Below are positions 54,298 through 62,027 of a DNA stretch of 64,000 bases, piece after piece. The position numbers and the translations under genes were made by a program. Position 1 is the stretch's first letter. Every line of letters begins with the position of its first letter. The DNA is from Spirosoma aureum (GTDB lineage Bacteria > Bacteroidota > Bacteroidia > Cytophagales > Spirosomataceae), in NCBI RefSeq assembly GCF_011604685.1, contig NZ_CP050063.1, positions 2,874,501-2,938,500 of the forward strand. Reading direction: 5' to 3'. The notes beneath the pieces were generated by a model. It worked only from the letters and a program-made list of their open reading frames with translations. It did not search any database and was not told where the DNA came from.

Positions 54298-54358
54298 TAC
54301 AGTTCACAGACAGCAGTTGTTCAGTAGAAGCGAATGCTTACTGGCAACTGCCTGCTGC
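54298..54358. repeat. CAG-rich intercistronic palindrome C
   Basis: GCAGTTTACAGTTCACAGACAGCAG on the left and ACTGGCAACTGCCTGCTGCC on the right can pair imperfectly around GAAGCGAATGCTT. The words match palindromes A and B in the accessory operon. It lies between rimP and nusA. Confidence 0.55.
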
Positions 54359-54361
54359 CCA

Positions 54362-54874
54362 CTATTTAAATGATACTTCTACATTAGCTTTCTTAATCTG
54401 CTCAAATGGAATTGGCGTAGGGCCAACCGCTGGAGCTTCAATAGACAAACTCACTTCTTTTTTCTTTTTACTCTTCGACTTTTTCTCTGGCTCAATTACC
54501 AACACAATGGAGGTGTCGTCTATAGACTCCAATTGACCTTTGTATACAGTTCCATTCGTCAGCGTAACAAGTAGATTTCGGCCTAAGTTACGAACATATT
54601 GACGCGGAAACAGCAGCGGATAATCTACACCGGGCGAAGAAACTTCAAGTGTAAAGGCAGATTCGCCAAAGAAATTTGACTCATCCATCTGCAAACCAAG
54701 ACGACGGCTGATATCTGCACATTCGTCAATGGTAATACCGGCATCGCTGTCTACTAAAATTGTGACTTTGATTCGGCCACCTTGTCGACCAACTACCTGA
54801 ACATCAACAATGTAAAACTGGCCATCGTTCAGATATGGTTGCAGTAGTTCGGTTATGCGTGCTTTATCGTCCAT
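54362..54874 (-). CDS. rimP: Ribosome maturation factor RimP
   Basis: 170 residues. The two-domain layout is evident: an N-terminal alpha/beta domain (VDSDAGITIDECADISRRLG) and a C-terminal SH3-like domain (FTLEVSSPGVDYPLLFPRQYVRNLGRNL; VYKGQLESIDDTSIVL). RimP assists 30S assembly. A short lysine-rich loop (KKSKSKKKKE) is inserted in the C-terminal domain. It is the first gene of rimP-nusA-infB, and a terminator-like hairpin ends only 14 bases before its start codon on the same strand. Confidence 0.95.
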   Translation of the reverse strand: MDDKARITELLQPYLNDGQFYIVDVQVVGRQGGRIKVTILVDSDAGITIDECADISRRLGLQMDESNFFGESAFTLEVSSPGVDYPLLFPRQYVRNLGRNLLVTLTNGTVYKGQLESIDDTSIVLVIEPEKKSKSKKKKEVSLSIEAPAVGPTPIPFEQIKKANVEVSFK

Positions 54875-54888
54875 AAGGTAGGGCTAAC

Positions 54889-54912
54889 AAAAAAGGGAGT
54901 CCGACTCCCTTT
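54889..54912 (-). promoter_or_regulatory. Terminator-like hairpin in the rimP leader
   Basis: On the minus strand AAAGGGAGT, a CGG loop and ACTCCC run straight into TTTTTTGTT, which is the form of an intrinsic terminator. It ends 14 bases before the rimP ATG. No minus-strand gene lies upstream until moaE (56261), and the gene in between runs the other way, so read-through from rimP's own promoter is the likely target. Confidence 0.6.
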
Positions 54913-55059
54913 CTTTACTAACGCCATACGGTAATTATGTCACAAATATACGACATACTTTAGTGTTTTGCAACCTCGCTTGCTGTAGTGTATAGCGGGT
55001 TTGCGTGGCTAATGCCTAATTTTAGCCCGAAAACGAATTTTTGGCTGCTCAATGATGCT

Positions 55060-56193
55060 ATGGCGGTAGGTGCTCAAGTTAGTCGGTTCATTACTTTTTT
55101 CTTTCGATCTTTATTCTGGTCGCTGAATTTACTCCTTGCTTTATATACGCTATTAAGCTACTGGCTTTTGTATGCGCTGCCGATCCAGCACTGGTCGGCG
55201 GGAATGGTTATGATTTCGATCCCGGTTGTGTGGATTTTCAATCTCGTATGTGTCCTGATCTGGCTTACTATACGTCCCTGGCGAAGCTGGCTGTCGGGCC
55301 TCGTCCTTATTGTTGGTATCGTCCTGTTTGGTCAGCGTACGTTTGTCTGGAATTCGCCGGGTAAGTTGGTGAGTACCAACACGCCACTAAAAGTATTTAG
55401 CTATAATGTTCAATCATTTGGACTGGATAATGCATGGGAACGGAACCATAGTTCGCCCAGAGTTCGTCGGATCATGAATTATGCGTTGCGCTACGATGCA
55501 CCCGTAAAATGTTTTCAGGAATTTTACACATCCACCGCTGTGGCAGACTATGATGTTGTTCGCCGATTCCGTCAGAAGGGTTATGGATATTCAGCTTTCT
55601 TACACCCCGAAGTGGCTGAAACGGCTGATGGTGGTGTTGGCGTAGCGATCTTTTCTATTTACCCGATTCTTCATTCTGGTCGGGAAGTATTTAGCCGGGG
55701 CAACGGGCTGGTTTGGGCTAATATAAAAGTTGGCAATGATACGATCCGGATCATCAATGTACATTTACAATCGATGGGTATCCGGGTCGGTAAAGTATTG
55801 GATCAGGAAAAACTTACCGGTGTTCGCCACGAAACAAGAGGAGTATTGAGTGCCTTGCGGTTCGGATTTATTGAACGAGGGCAACAGGTTCAACGGGTTG
55901 AGCGGCATATCCGCGAGAGCGAATTTCCGGTAATCGTCACGGGTGACCATAACGATACGCCTTATAGTGTTGTGTATGAACGGCTCCGACGGTTGTTGCC
56001 AAATAGTTTTGAGGACGCTGGTCGTGGTTTTGGCTTCACGTATAACCGCTTACCCGGTTTCATACGCATCGATCACCAATTTCATGATCCTAAATTATCA
56101 CTACTGGATTTCGAGACAATCAATTATATCGCGTACTCCGATCATTATCCGATTGTAGGTACGTATCTGTTAGGTCGGGCAGCAAAGAAATAA
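55060..56193 (+). CDS. Membrane-anchored endonuclease/exonuclease/phosphatase (EEP) family protein
   Basis: 377 residues if started at ATG 55060, directly ahead of the membrane helices (FITFFFRSLFWSLNLLLALYTLL; WSAGMVMISIPVVWIFNLVCVLIW; WLSGLVLIVGIVLFG). GTG 54988 and ATG 55012 are possible alternatives. The C-terminal EEP domain begins FSYNVQSFG and includes CFQEFYTS (catalytic Glu), VGNDTIRIINVHLQ, VTGDHNDTPYSVVYE (Asp and Asn) and IAYSDHYPIVGTYL (Asp-His). The usual GDFND is GDHND here. It could cleave a phosphodiester or phospholipid headgroup in the periplasm. Divergent from rimP. Confidence 0.87.
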   Translation: MAVGAQVSRFITFFFRSLFWSLNLLLALYTLLSYWLLYALPIQHWSAGMVMISIPVVWIFNLVCVLIWLTIRPWRSWLSGLVLIVGIVLFGQRTFVWNSPGKLVSTNTPLKVFSYNVQSFGLDNAWERNHSSPRVRRIMNYALRYDAPVKCFQEFYTSTAVADYDVVRRFRQKGYGYSAFLHPEVAETADGGVGVAIFSIYPILHSGREVFSRGNGLVWANIKVGNDTIRIINVHLQSMGIRVGKVLDQEKLTGVRHETRGVLSALRFGFIERGQQVQRVERHIRESEFPVIVTGDHNDTPYSVVYERLRRLLPNSFEDAGRGFGFTYNRLPGFIRIDHQFHDPKLSLLDFETINYIAYSDHYPIVGTYLLGRAAKK

Positions 56194-56260
56194 ATTACTC
56201 GTTTAGTAATTAGAAAATTCAGGACTGCTTTTCGTAATCAGGGAAATTCGGGCTCATCAC

Positions 56261-56671
56261 CTACGGATGGGCATTTACCCACACTTCGCCGTCTGTAAAA
56301 ACTTCTTTCTTCCAGATCGGTACAGTTTGTTTTATCGTATCGATTATGTACCGACATGCCTCAAAGGCATCAGCGCGATGAGCAGTAGCTACGCCAATAA
56401 GTACGGCTATTTCGCCCGTGAGTAATGTGCCTTTTCGATGAATAATCGTATAACGGAGGATTGGCCAGCGACGGTGGGCTTCATCCGCAATTTTCTGCAT
56501 CTCCATGATCGCCATACGGTCGTAGGCTTCATATTCGAGCCGATCAACCGGGCGCTCCTGTGTATTATCGCGCACAACACCCAGAAATAAGTCAAGTGCT
56601 CCAGCCTGATCGGTTTGTAGGTAGCTTAGAGCCGAAGCAACATCAATAGGATTCGTGACAAGTGAAATCAT
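56261..56671 (-). CDS. moaE: Molybdopterin synthase catalytic subunit
   Basis: 136 residues. Sequence landmarks: GALDLFLGVVRDNTQERPVDRLEYEAYDRMA (active-site Arg), YTIIHRKGTLLTGEIAVLIGVATAHRADAFEACRYIID, and VPIWKKEVFTDGEVWV with the catalytic Lys. It converts precursor Z to molybdopterin with the sulfur carried by MoaD, which is the next gene 66 bases upstream. The rest of the cofactor genes are not in the window. Confidence 0.95.
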   Translation of the reverse strand: MISLVTNPIDVASALSYLQTDQAGALDLFLGVVRDNTQERPVDRLEYEAYDRMAIMEMQKIADEAHRRWPILRYTIIHRKGTLLTGEIAVLIGVATAHRADAFEACRYIIDTIKQTVPIWKKEVFTDGEVWVNAHP

Positions 56672-56736
56672 TGCAGGTTAGTTGATCGTTAGCGGTCTAC
56701 TGTGGCAGCTTTGATAAGCTGAAAGTTTAAGCGGAT

Positions 56737-56985
56737 TTATCCTCCGCTAACGGGCGGAATAAGGGCAATTTCATCTTTGCTGGTGAGTAACTGATCTGTT
56801 TCGGCATATTCGCCATTAACTGCTACCAACAATGATCGAATACCCGACAAGTCAGGATAGTCTTGATAGAGTTGGGCCAGCAGATCACTCACACGGGCTC
56901 CTTCACCAACCGGCACTGAAACTGCCGACTGGCCGGTCAGGTCACGGGTTATACCAAACAGAAGTACTGAAATAGGGGTGTTCAT
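56737..56985 (-). CDS. moaD: Molybdopterin synthase sulfur carrier subunit
   Basis: 82 residues with a ubiquitin-like fold; the C-terminus is LIPPVSGG, ending in the required di-glycine that is adenylated and thiocarboxylated. It precedes moaE in the same operon. A moaD-moaE order with the small subunit first is common. No other Mo-cofactor gene appears nearby. Confidence 0.95.
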   Translation of the reverse strand: MNTPISVLLFGITRDLTGQSAVSVPVGEGARVSDLLAQLYQDYPDLSGIRSLLVAVNGEYAETDQLLTSKDEIALIPPVSGG

Positions 56986-57070
56986 TAGTCAAAATAACGC
57001 TTTAAAGGAACAGCAAACAATTGTATGCTGGTAACATAATAATCGTTTAATGAAGTTTCTCGTAACCAAT

Positions 57071-57110
57071 AAAAATGGTGACACCACCCGAAGGTAATGT
57101 CACCATTTTT
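57071..57110 (-). terminator. Intrinsic terminator for the small basic protein gene
   Basis: AAAAATGGTGACA and its exact complement flank a loop of 14 bases; T-rich ends on both strands make it potentially bidirectional. It lies 27 bases after the stop at 57137. Confidence 0.85.
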
Positions 57111-57136
57111 ATTAGGAGAGTTAGGGAAATTGCTGA

Positions 57137-57424
57137 TTAATTGGACTTATCTAGCTTGCGCTCAGCCTTTTTTAACTTTTTATCGGTTTTGTCGAGCGCT
57201 TTATTCGTTCCGTCTTTTACGTCTTCTTTCGTATTTTTAGCGGCCCTCGATACTTTTCGCCCTGCTTTTTTTGTCTCACGGCCAGCTTTATCGGCAGCTG
57301 CGTCAACGGTTTGACCAGCCTGCTTGGCTGTTTCTTTAGCTTTCTCTTTGGTATCCTGGGCCAAGGCAACAGACAGAGTAAAGACCAGCGCTGCGGCCAA
57401 CGTCATTAACTTTTTCATAGTCAT
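57137..57424 (-). CDS. Small secreted lysine/alanine-rich protein
   Basis: 95 residues. A signal peptide (MKKLMTLAAALVFTLSVALA) precedes a highly charged helical sequence with repeating A/K/T/D patterns (KEKAKETAKQAGQTVDAAADKAG), similar to LEA-like or apolipoprotein-like stress proteins. Two in-frame ATGs (57424 and 57418) are possible; the second begins MKKLMT. Function unknown. It sits between the protease gene and the terminator. Confidence 0.75.
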   Translation of the reverse strand: MTMKKLMTLAAALVFTLSVALAQDTKEKAKETAKQAGQTVDAAADKAGRETKKAGRKVSRAAKNTKEDVKDGTNKALDKTDKKLKKAERKLDKSN

Positions 57425-57482
57425 TGAGTGTTTGCGAATTTACGCTTGTACAACCGCCCAACGAGTTCAATTGTTTAATGAG

Positions 57483-58505
57483 TTAGTCTTTATGCTTGAA
57501 AACTTTTACCTGATAAACGTAAGCCTGCATCCGTTTAATCTGCAGTTTGCGCGGCAGCCTGGCAAGGGTATTTTTCCGGTTCAGTCGTAAAGGCAGACCC
57601 TTTAGTGAGTCGACCGGTATGTTATTCAAGGCTTTAAGAAGATAATTGGTTTTTACCGCAAAGCTAACTCCTTCCGATGTTGTTTGCTTACCGCTGATAA
57701 TACCGATCACATTGCCTTTTTCGTCCAGCAGGGGTCCACCCGAGTTTCCTGGGTTAACGCCAATAGCTACCTGATAGGCCGTCGAATCGCCCCGGTAGCC
57801 AGTCCCAGAGCTAAGATAACCCTCTCCATAGACAATCTCTTCGCGAGGATAGCCAAGTGTGTAGACCCGCTCGCCCAGATCTGACTGGTGTGCATCGAAA
57901 CTGTAGGGAACTGGCGTGAGCGCCCGGAACGCACTGTCGTCGCAGAGTTGTAGAAATGCCAGATCGTATGTTTGATCGGCATGAACAACACGCGCTTTAT
58001 AGACTTCTCCGGTTGGGCTTTGTACGTACACCGAATCAGCATCCCGGATAATGTGGTTATTGGTAACCATATAGCCATCGGCTGTCAGCATAAATCCTGA
58101 CCCTGAAACCTGGGCCGGATTAACCGAGAGGGCGCGGCCTCGGCCGTTAAGATCGCTCAGTAATTTGCGCTGCGATGATTTAACGGCCTGAATCTCCTTA
58201 CTTAATAAGCTGTATTGCTGTTCCTGCTGTCGATGGCCCTGCTGATAGGATCGGTATAGAAAAATTGATCCGAATGTTGTAATAACGGCAACAGAAGCCG
58301 CAACGGCCAGTGTCGTACGGTATGTACGCCAGAGCGAACGAATCTGACCTGACTGCTGTGCTTCAGCCTGGTATAGACCAACTTCTTCACGTACGGCATC
58401 CATATCCAGTTTGCTGTGAATGGCTGTCAGCTTTTGCTGAAGCCGAACTCGTTCGCCATACGCCCGCAATGTGCCTTCAATGTCTTTTTCGTCATTAGTC
58501 TCCAT
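57483..58505 (-). CDS. Membrane-anchored trypsin-like (S1C/DegP-type) serine protease
   Basis: 340 residues from ATG 58505; an upstream GTG at 58565 is less likely. A charged cytoplasmic head (1-62), one membrane helix (~63-84, TTLAVAASVAVITTFGSIF), then a periplasmic chymotrypsin-like domain with triad H151 (TNNHIIRD), D181 (YDLAFLQL) and S255 (GVNPGNSGGPLL). No PDZ domain follows, so it is a DegP-like protease lacking the regulatory domain. It is 62 bases downstream of an ECF sigma factor gene, in the place usually taken by an anti-sigma factor. Confidence 0.92.
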   Translation of the reverse strand: METNDEKDIEGTLRAYGERVRLQQKLTAIHSKLDMDAVREEVGLYQAEAQQSGQIRSLWRTYRTTLAVAASVAVITTFGSIFLYRSYQQGHRQQEQQYSLLSKEIQAVKSSQRKLLSDLNGRGRALSVNPAQVSGSGFMLTADGYMVTNNHIIRDADSVYVQSPTGEVYKARVVHADQTYDLAFLQLCDDSAFRALTPVPYSFDAHQSDLGERVYTLGYPREEIVYGEGYLSSGTGYRGDSTAYQVAIGVNPGNSGGPLLDEKGNVIGIISGKQTTSEGVSFAVKTNYLLKALNNIPVDSLKGLPLRLNRKNTLARLPRKLQIKRMQAYVYQVKVFKHKD

Positions 58506-58567
58506 TGTTGTTGTGCAGACTTTACAGTCAGTTAAGTATAACGGTTGGCAGAGGTGCCGAAGCACCC

Positions 58568-59158
58568 TTAGCTTTGTTTGTACTCGGAAAAAAACAATCG
58601 CTTAAGCCGCATCAGGCATTTATACTTCTGCGTTTTTGCGTTGTCAGGATTCGTATAGCCAAACTTGTCGGTTATAGCCTGCATACTCAGGTGCCGGATA
58701 TAAAAATCTTCCAGCAGTGTGCGGCAGGGTTCGCCAAGTCGGTCGAGCGAATCAGCCATTAAATCGAATTGCCGATCCCGCTCTTCGTGTTCAGTTAAAT
58801 CAGCGTCGATTTGCTGCCCCGCAAAATCATCAGCGGCAGGCGTTTCTATATCGCGTACCATGAATCGATTACGTTGCGTCAACTGCTTCAGCCAAAGACG
58901 ACGACCAACAGAATACAAGTATGTCTTTAGTTGGCAATGCAACTCCAGCGTACCACTCTGTGCTTTTTCGTATAGTACGACGATGGTTTCCTGATAAATG
59001 TCTTTAGCATCATCTTCGCTACCGCTATTGCTGGTGACGAAATGTAATACCATCGGAAAATACCGTCGATACAATTGGTTCAGCACATCGTCGGAACCAG
59101 TGGCCAGGCCCGCCAGCAATTCATCGTCGGTTAATACGGGCCGCCTACTTTCCTTCAT
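58568..59158 (-). CDS. ECF-type RNA polymerase sigma factor
   Basis: 196 residues. Region 2: LYRRYFPMVLHFVTSNSGSEDDAKDIYQETIVVLYEKA, with the acidic DDAKDIYQE stretch. Region 4: EPCRTLLEDFYIRHLSMQAITDKFGYTNPDNAKTQKYKCLMRL, with a weak helix-turn-helix. The linker between them is longer than average. It is followed by a membrane-anchored protease gene. There is no classical anti-sigma gene near it. Confidence 0.92.
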   Translation of the reverse strand: MKESRRPVLTDDELLAGLATGSDDVLNQLYRRYFPMVLHFVTSNSGSEDDAKDIYQETIVVLYEKAQSGTLELHCQLKTYLYSVGRRLWLKQLTQRNRFMVRDIETPAADDFAGQQIDADLTEHEERDRQFDLMADSLDRLGEPCRTLLEDFYIRHLSMQAITDKFGYTNPDNAKTQKYKCLMRLKRLFFSEYKQS

Positions 59159-59196
59159 TGCATTGCTTCATTACTTAATACAAAATCATTCCGAAC

Positions 59197-59237
59197 GTAA
59201 CCCAAAAAAAAGTTAAAAAAAATTGGGTTACCTTTTT
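59197..59237. repeat. AT-rich hairpin between ECF sigma and lipoprotein genes
   Basis: GTAACCCAA pairs with TTGGGTTAC across a poly-A-rich loop, followed on the plus strand by CTTTTTT. It lies between the divergent genes; it may be an attenuator for the lipoprotein gene or part of the promoter. Interpretation is open. Confidence 0.4.
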
Positions 59238-59302
59238 TCCAATGGCGTATTAACGTTGACATTGTTACAGTAATCACACGTAAACAAAAACGCCCCAAAA
59301 CT

Positions 59303-59500
59303 ATGAAAGCATTCACGAAATCTGCCTTCTTTTTCATGGCTATGATCGCCCTTGCAACCTCTTGCAGCTCGAAAAAGACTGAAACTGAGACGACTTCGAC
59401 CGATTCTACTTCGACCATGATGTCTGACTCGACGACCGCTACGGACTCGACGATGGCTGGCGATTCGGCTTCGACCATGTCGTCGGATAGCGCGAAGTAA
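59303..59500 (+). CDS. Small Ser/Thr/Asp-rich lipoprotein
   Basis: 65 residues. A lipoprotein signal (AFFFMAMIALATSC) ends at the lipobox Cys (residue 21), followed by SSKKTETETTSTDSTSTMMS repeats, a low-complexity Ser/Thr/Asp tail. Terminator-like hairpin follows. The role is unknown; such proteins are often surface-exposed. Divergent from the ECF sigma gene and a possible target of it. Confidence 0.75.
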   Translation: MKAFTKSAFFFMAMIALATSCSSKKTETETTSTDSTSTMMSDSTTATDSTMAGDSASTMSSDSAK

Positions 59501-59826
59501 TTTTTGCTAAGGCACAACTGCCGGTAATAATACCGACAACGCTATAAACGCTTGGAAGCCCCTCGATAGTCGAAGGGCTTCTTCTTTTTTATATACATTA
59601 CAAGAATAAAGTAAAAGACGTTCGCGGTAAAGAATGGCTCACATGTAGTGCTCACGCATAAATCGTACCGAATATTGCCAATAAAGAACGTCAATCAACC
59701 GGAGCCTATTTTTGTAGCTGTCCAATCTACATTTCTTCAGGTAAAGCTTTTTCTGCCATACTACTGGCTAAGGTCTAGTATGACGAATGGTGACCGACAA
59801 GCAGTCACCATTCAGTCTCAAATTCG
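59501..59826. other. Intergenic stretch with terminators only
   Basis: 326 bases. A terminator at 59555-59590 serves the lipoprotein gene; a 10-bp hairpin (GAATGGTGAC/GTCACCATTC, 59785-59813) lies beyond the stop of the next gene on the minus strand without a T run. A 60-codon open frame between them (59648-59830) looks like chance. Confidence 0.5.
59555..59590 (+). terminator. Intrinsic terminator of the small lipoprotein gene
   Basis: GAAGCCCCTCGA and TCGAAGGGCTTC pair with one mismatch, followed by TTCTTTTTT on the plus strand. It begins 55 bases after the stop. Confidence 0.85.
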
Positions 59827-60090
59827 TTAATGCTTCCGGCTTCCATTTCGACTATCGCTATGCCCGGAGTGGCCATGCCCTCCTCGTTCTTCAGCTAATT
59901 CGCTCTTAGTCTTACCCTCAACGTTATGCTCGTCTTCGGGCCCTTGTTTGCTTTTATTGGCATTGATCATCGTGCGCTCGCCATTAGGACGTTGACCTCC
60001 GGTATCGTGAGCATTCTGATTACGGGTCCGACCATCATTTGGCTGCAAATTATTGGAGCCTGGTTGGTTTGTGGTTTTGTTGTTAGCCAT
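59827..60090 (-). CDS. Small hydrophilic protein, unassigned
   Basis: 87 residues, very rich in Asn, Gly, Gln, Arg and His (ANNKTTNQPGSNNLQPND; ERGGHGHSGHSDSRNGSRKH), with no hydrophobic core or signal. This composition suggests an intrinsically disordered protein, like those induced by stress or desiccation. ATG at 60090 fits; the C-terminus ends RNGSRKH. No domain is recognised. It lies downstream of the susD terminator on the same strand. Confidence 0.6.
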   Translation of the reverse strand: MANNKTTNQPGSNNLQPNDGRTRNQNAHDTGGQRPNGERTMINANKSKQGPEDEHNVEGKTKSELAEERGGHGHSGHSDSRNGSRKH

Positions 60091-60143
60091 GATTTTAGTC
60101 TTTTGTTGAGTAATCTAAAAACTGACTGGCATCTGAAATGTTC

Positions 60144-60185
60144 ATAAACAAAAAGACCCGCCTTGCAGCGGGTCTTTTTGTTTAT
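60144..60185. terminator. Intrinsic terminator after susD
   Basis: ATAAACAAAAAGACCCGC and its perfect complement (18 bp) flank a 6-base loop, with T-rich arms on both strands. It begins 19 bases after the susD stop. Confidence 0.93.
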
Positions 60186-60203
60186 GACTGCATAACACTA
60201 CGA

Positions 60204-61943
60204 TTAGTAGCCAGGATTCTGTTTTAGAATGCCTTTCTGATAGTCAACCTGAGTTTGTGGAATAGGCATGTACTCATCTTTACCAGCGGTGAATTTTCCG
60301 CCACCATAAGCCACTGTCAACCTTGCGCCTTCATATGCTAGGAATGCGTTAAGAGCAGTAGCAGCGATGCCCCAGCGAACAAGGTCATAGAAACGGTGGC
60401 CTTCACCTGATAATTCTAGCTTGCGCTCAAACTGAACGGCGGTGCGAGCTGCTGCCTTATCGGCAAAGGGAGTCGTATAGTTAGCGATCAAATAATTGGC
60501 CGCTGGCTTACCATCTGCACCTTTAACAAAACCGTCGGCATTGGCTGCCCGCGTACGAACCTGGTTAACATATTTACGGGCTGTTTCTAAGCTACCTACT
60601 TCGACTTCGGCTTCAGCCGCCATCAGCAGTACGTCGGCATAACGGATAATGCAGTAGTTAATTGCTGAATAGCCATCTGTCCAGGAGCTACCATCGGTAA
60701 GGGTTTTATCCTGCGATTTGTAGAAGACGAACTTTTTAGGAGAATAAGGACCGGCAAAGCTCTGATCACGAATCCAGTCAAGGCCTGGGTGAACCATCCA
60801 GTCAAGATAAGGAATACCACGACGTCCAATTGACCAGTCTAAACGTGGATCAACCGTACCTGCGTCTGGTGTGAAAGGAGCACTTGAGGCAAGCCCCTGA
60901 TCTGTTTTCAATTGGTTAGCTCCTGTATTATAGGAACCGTCCAGCAAAGGAAGCCCTTTGGCATCTACCCGGAAAGAATTACCTAGCTCGAAACTAGGTG
61001 CAAAGAAACCACAGCAACCAGCAGGACCATTAGAACCCGTGTTGTACGGGAAGTTCAGAACCAGATCGGGGTTAGCATTGTCGGAGCTACCTGTGTTAGC
61101 TGCAGCCTGAGTGGCAAAGATCGATTCTTCATTGTTATCATTTGCTGCATTGAAGACCTGAGCATACTGAGGTACCAGACCATATTTTTTTCCATTGGTT
61201 GTTTGACCATTGGCAATAATCAGATCAAACAGCGCTTTGGCTTCCGCATATTTCTTTTGATATAAATATGTTTTCGCCAGGTACGAAGCAGCTGCCCATT
61301 TATTGGCACGACCAGCTGCGGTCTGTGTTTCGGGCAAATTGTCATACGCGAATTTGAAATCAGCTTCAAGCTTAGGCCAGATATCAACATCGTTCTTAAC
61401 CTGATCGATACCTGTTCCATAATCAACTGTTTCGTCGACGTAGGGAACCATGTTGAAAGCTCGCTTCAATTCAAAATAATAGTGACCCCGCAGAAAACGG
61501 GCTTCACCGGTGAGCCGTGTTTTATCGGTAGCTGTTACATCTGTCCCAGCCGAAGGCAGAGACCGAAGTACGATGTTCGCACGGCTTACACCTTCATACA
61601 TAGCGTTCCATTTCGCATTTACTTCACCGCTGGAAGCAAGGAGCTGGTACGTTCCGTAGGGAGTTAGTGCGTTAAAATCGCCCGAGTTTGAGCCTTTGTT
61701 GGCATCTCCACCTGAGATACTACCCCGAACCCAGTTATAGGAGCTGGCCGACTGGCTAAAGCCCCGAGCGTTTAACTGTGCATAAGTAGAGAGCAACAGT
61801 CCTTCAAAACCCGCTTTGGACGTTAACTGGGTACTGGCCAACTGGCCAGTGGCCGGCACTTCTAAGAATTTTTCTTTGCAAGAAAACGTAGCCAACATGA
61901 GCACTGCTGTGGCTATGGTTCCTTTTGTAATAGGATTTTTCAT
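60204..61943 (-). CDS. SusD/RagB-family outer-membrane lipoprotein
   Basis: 579 residues. A lipoprotein leader ends at TFSC (Cys22), followed by KEKFLEVPATGQLAST typical of SusD. The helical TPR-like core includes EARFLRGHYYFELKRAF and WAAASYLAKTYLYQKKYAEAKALFDLI, and the C-terminal ligand-binding subdomain has YCIIRYADVLLMAAEAEVE and FERKLELSGEGHRFYDLVRWG. It forms the lid of a SusC transporter for a glycan or other oligomer; the partner SusC gene is immediately upstream. No hydrolase is in the window, so the substrate is unknown. Confidence 0.95.
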   Translation of the reverse strand: MKNPITKGTIATAVLMLATFSCKEKFLEVPATGQLASTQLTSKAGFEGLLLSTYAQLNARGFSQSASSYNWVRGSISGGDANKGSNSGDFNALTPYGTYQLLASSGEVNAKWNAMYEGVSRANIVLRSLPSAGTDVTATDKTRLTGEARFLRGHYYFELKRAFNMVPYVDETVDYGTGIDQVKNDVDIWPKLEADFKFAYDNLPETQTAAGRANKWAAASYLAKTYLYQKKYAEAKALFDLIIANGQTTNGKKYGLVPQYAQVFNAANDNNEESIFATQAAANTGSSDNANPDLVLNFPYNTGSNGPAGCCGFFAPSFELGNSFRVDAKGLPLLDGSYNTGANQLKTDQGLASSAPFTPDAGTVDPRLDWSIGRRGIPYLDWMVHPGLDWIRDQSFAGPYSPKKFVFYKSQDKTLTDGSSWTDGYSAINYCIIRYADVLLMAAEAEVEVGSLETARKYVNQVRTRAANADGFVKGADGKPAANYLIANYTTPFADKAAARTAVQFERKLELSGEGHRFYDLVRWGIAATALNAFLAYEGARLTVAYGGGKFTAGKDEYMPIPQTQVDYQKGILKQNPGY

Positions 61944-62027
61944 AGTGAAATGTACCTGAAAAGTTAGATTTGTAGATGGGGAGATTATCAGATGTCAGTT
62001 AACCTCCCCATTTCTTACCAAAGTCGT

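Noticed and set aside
59648..59830. 60-codon open frame before the small hydrophilic protein gene
   Set aside because: No recognised family and it runs across a hairpin into the next gene's end.
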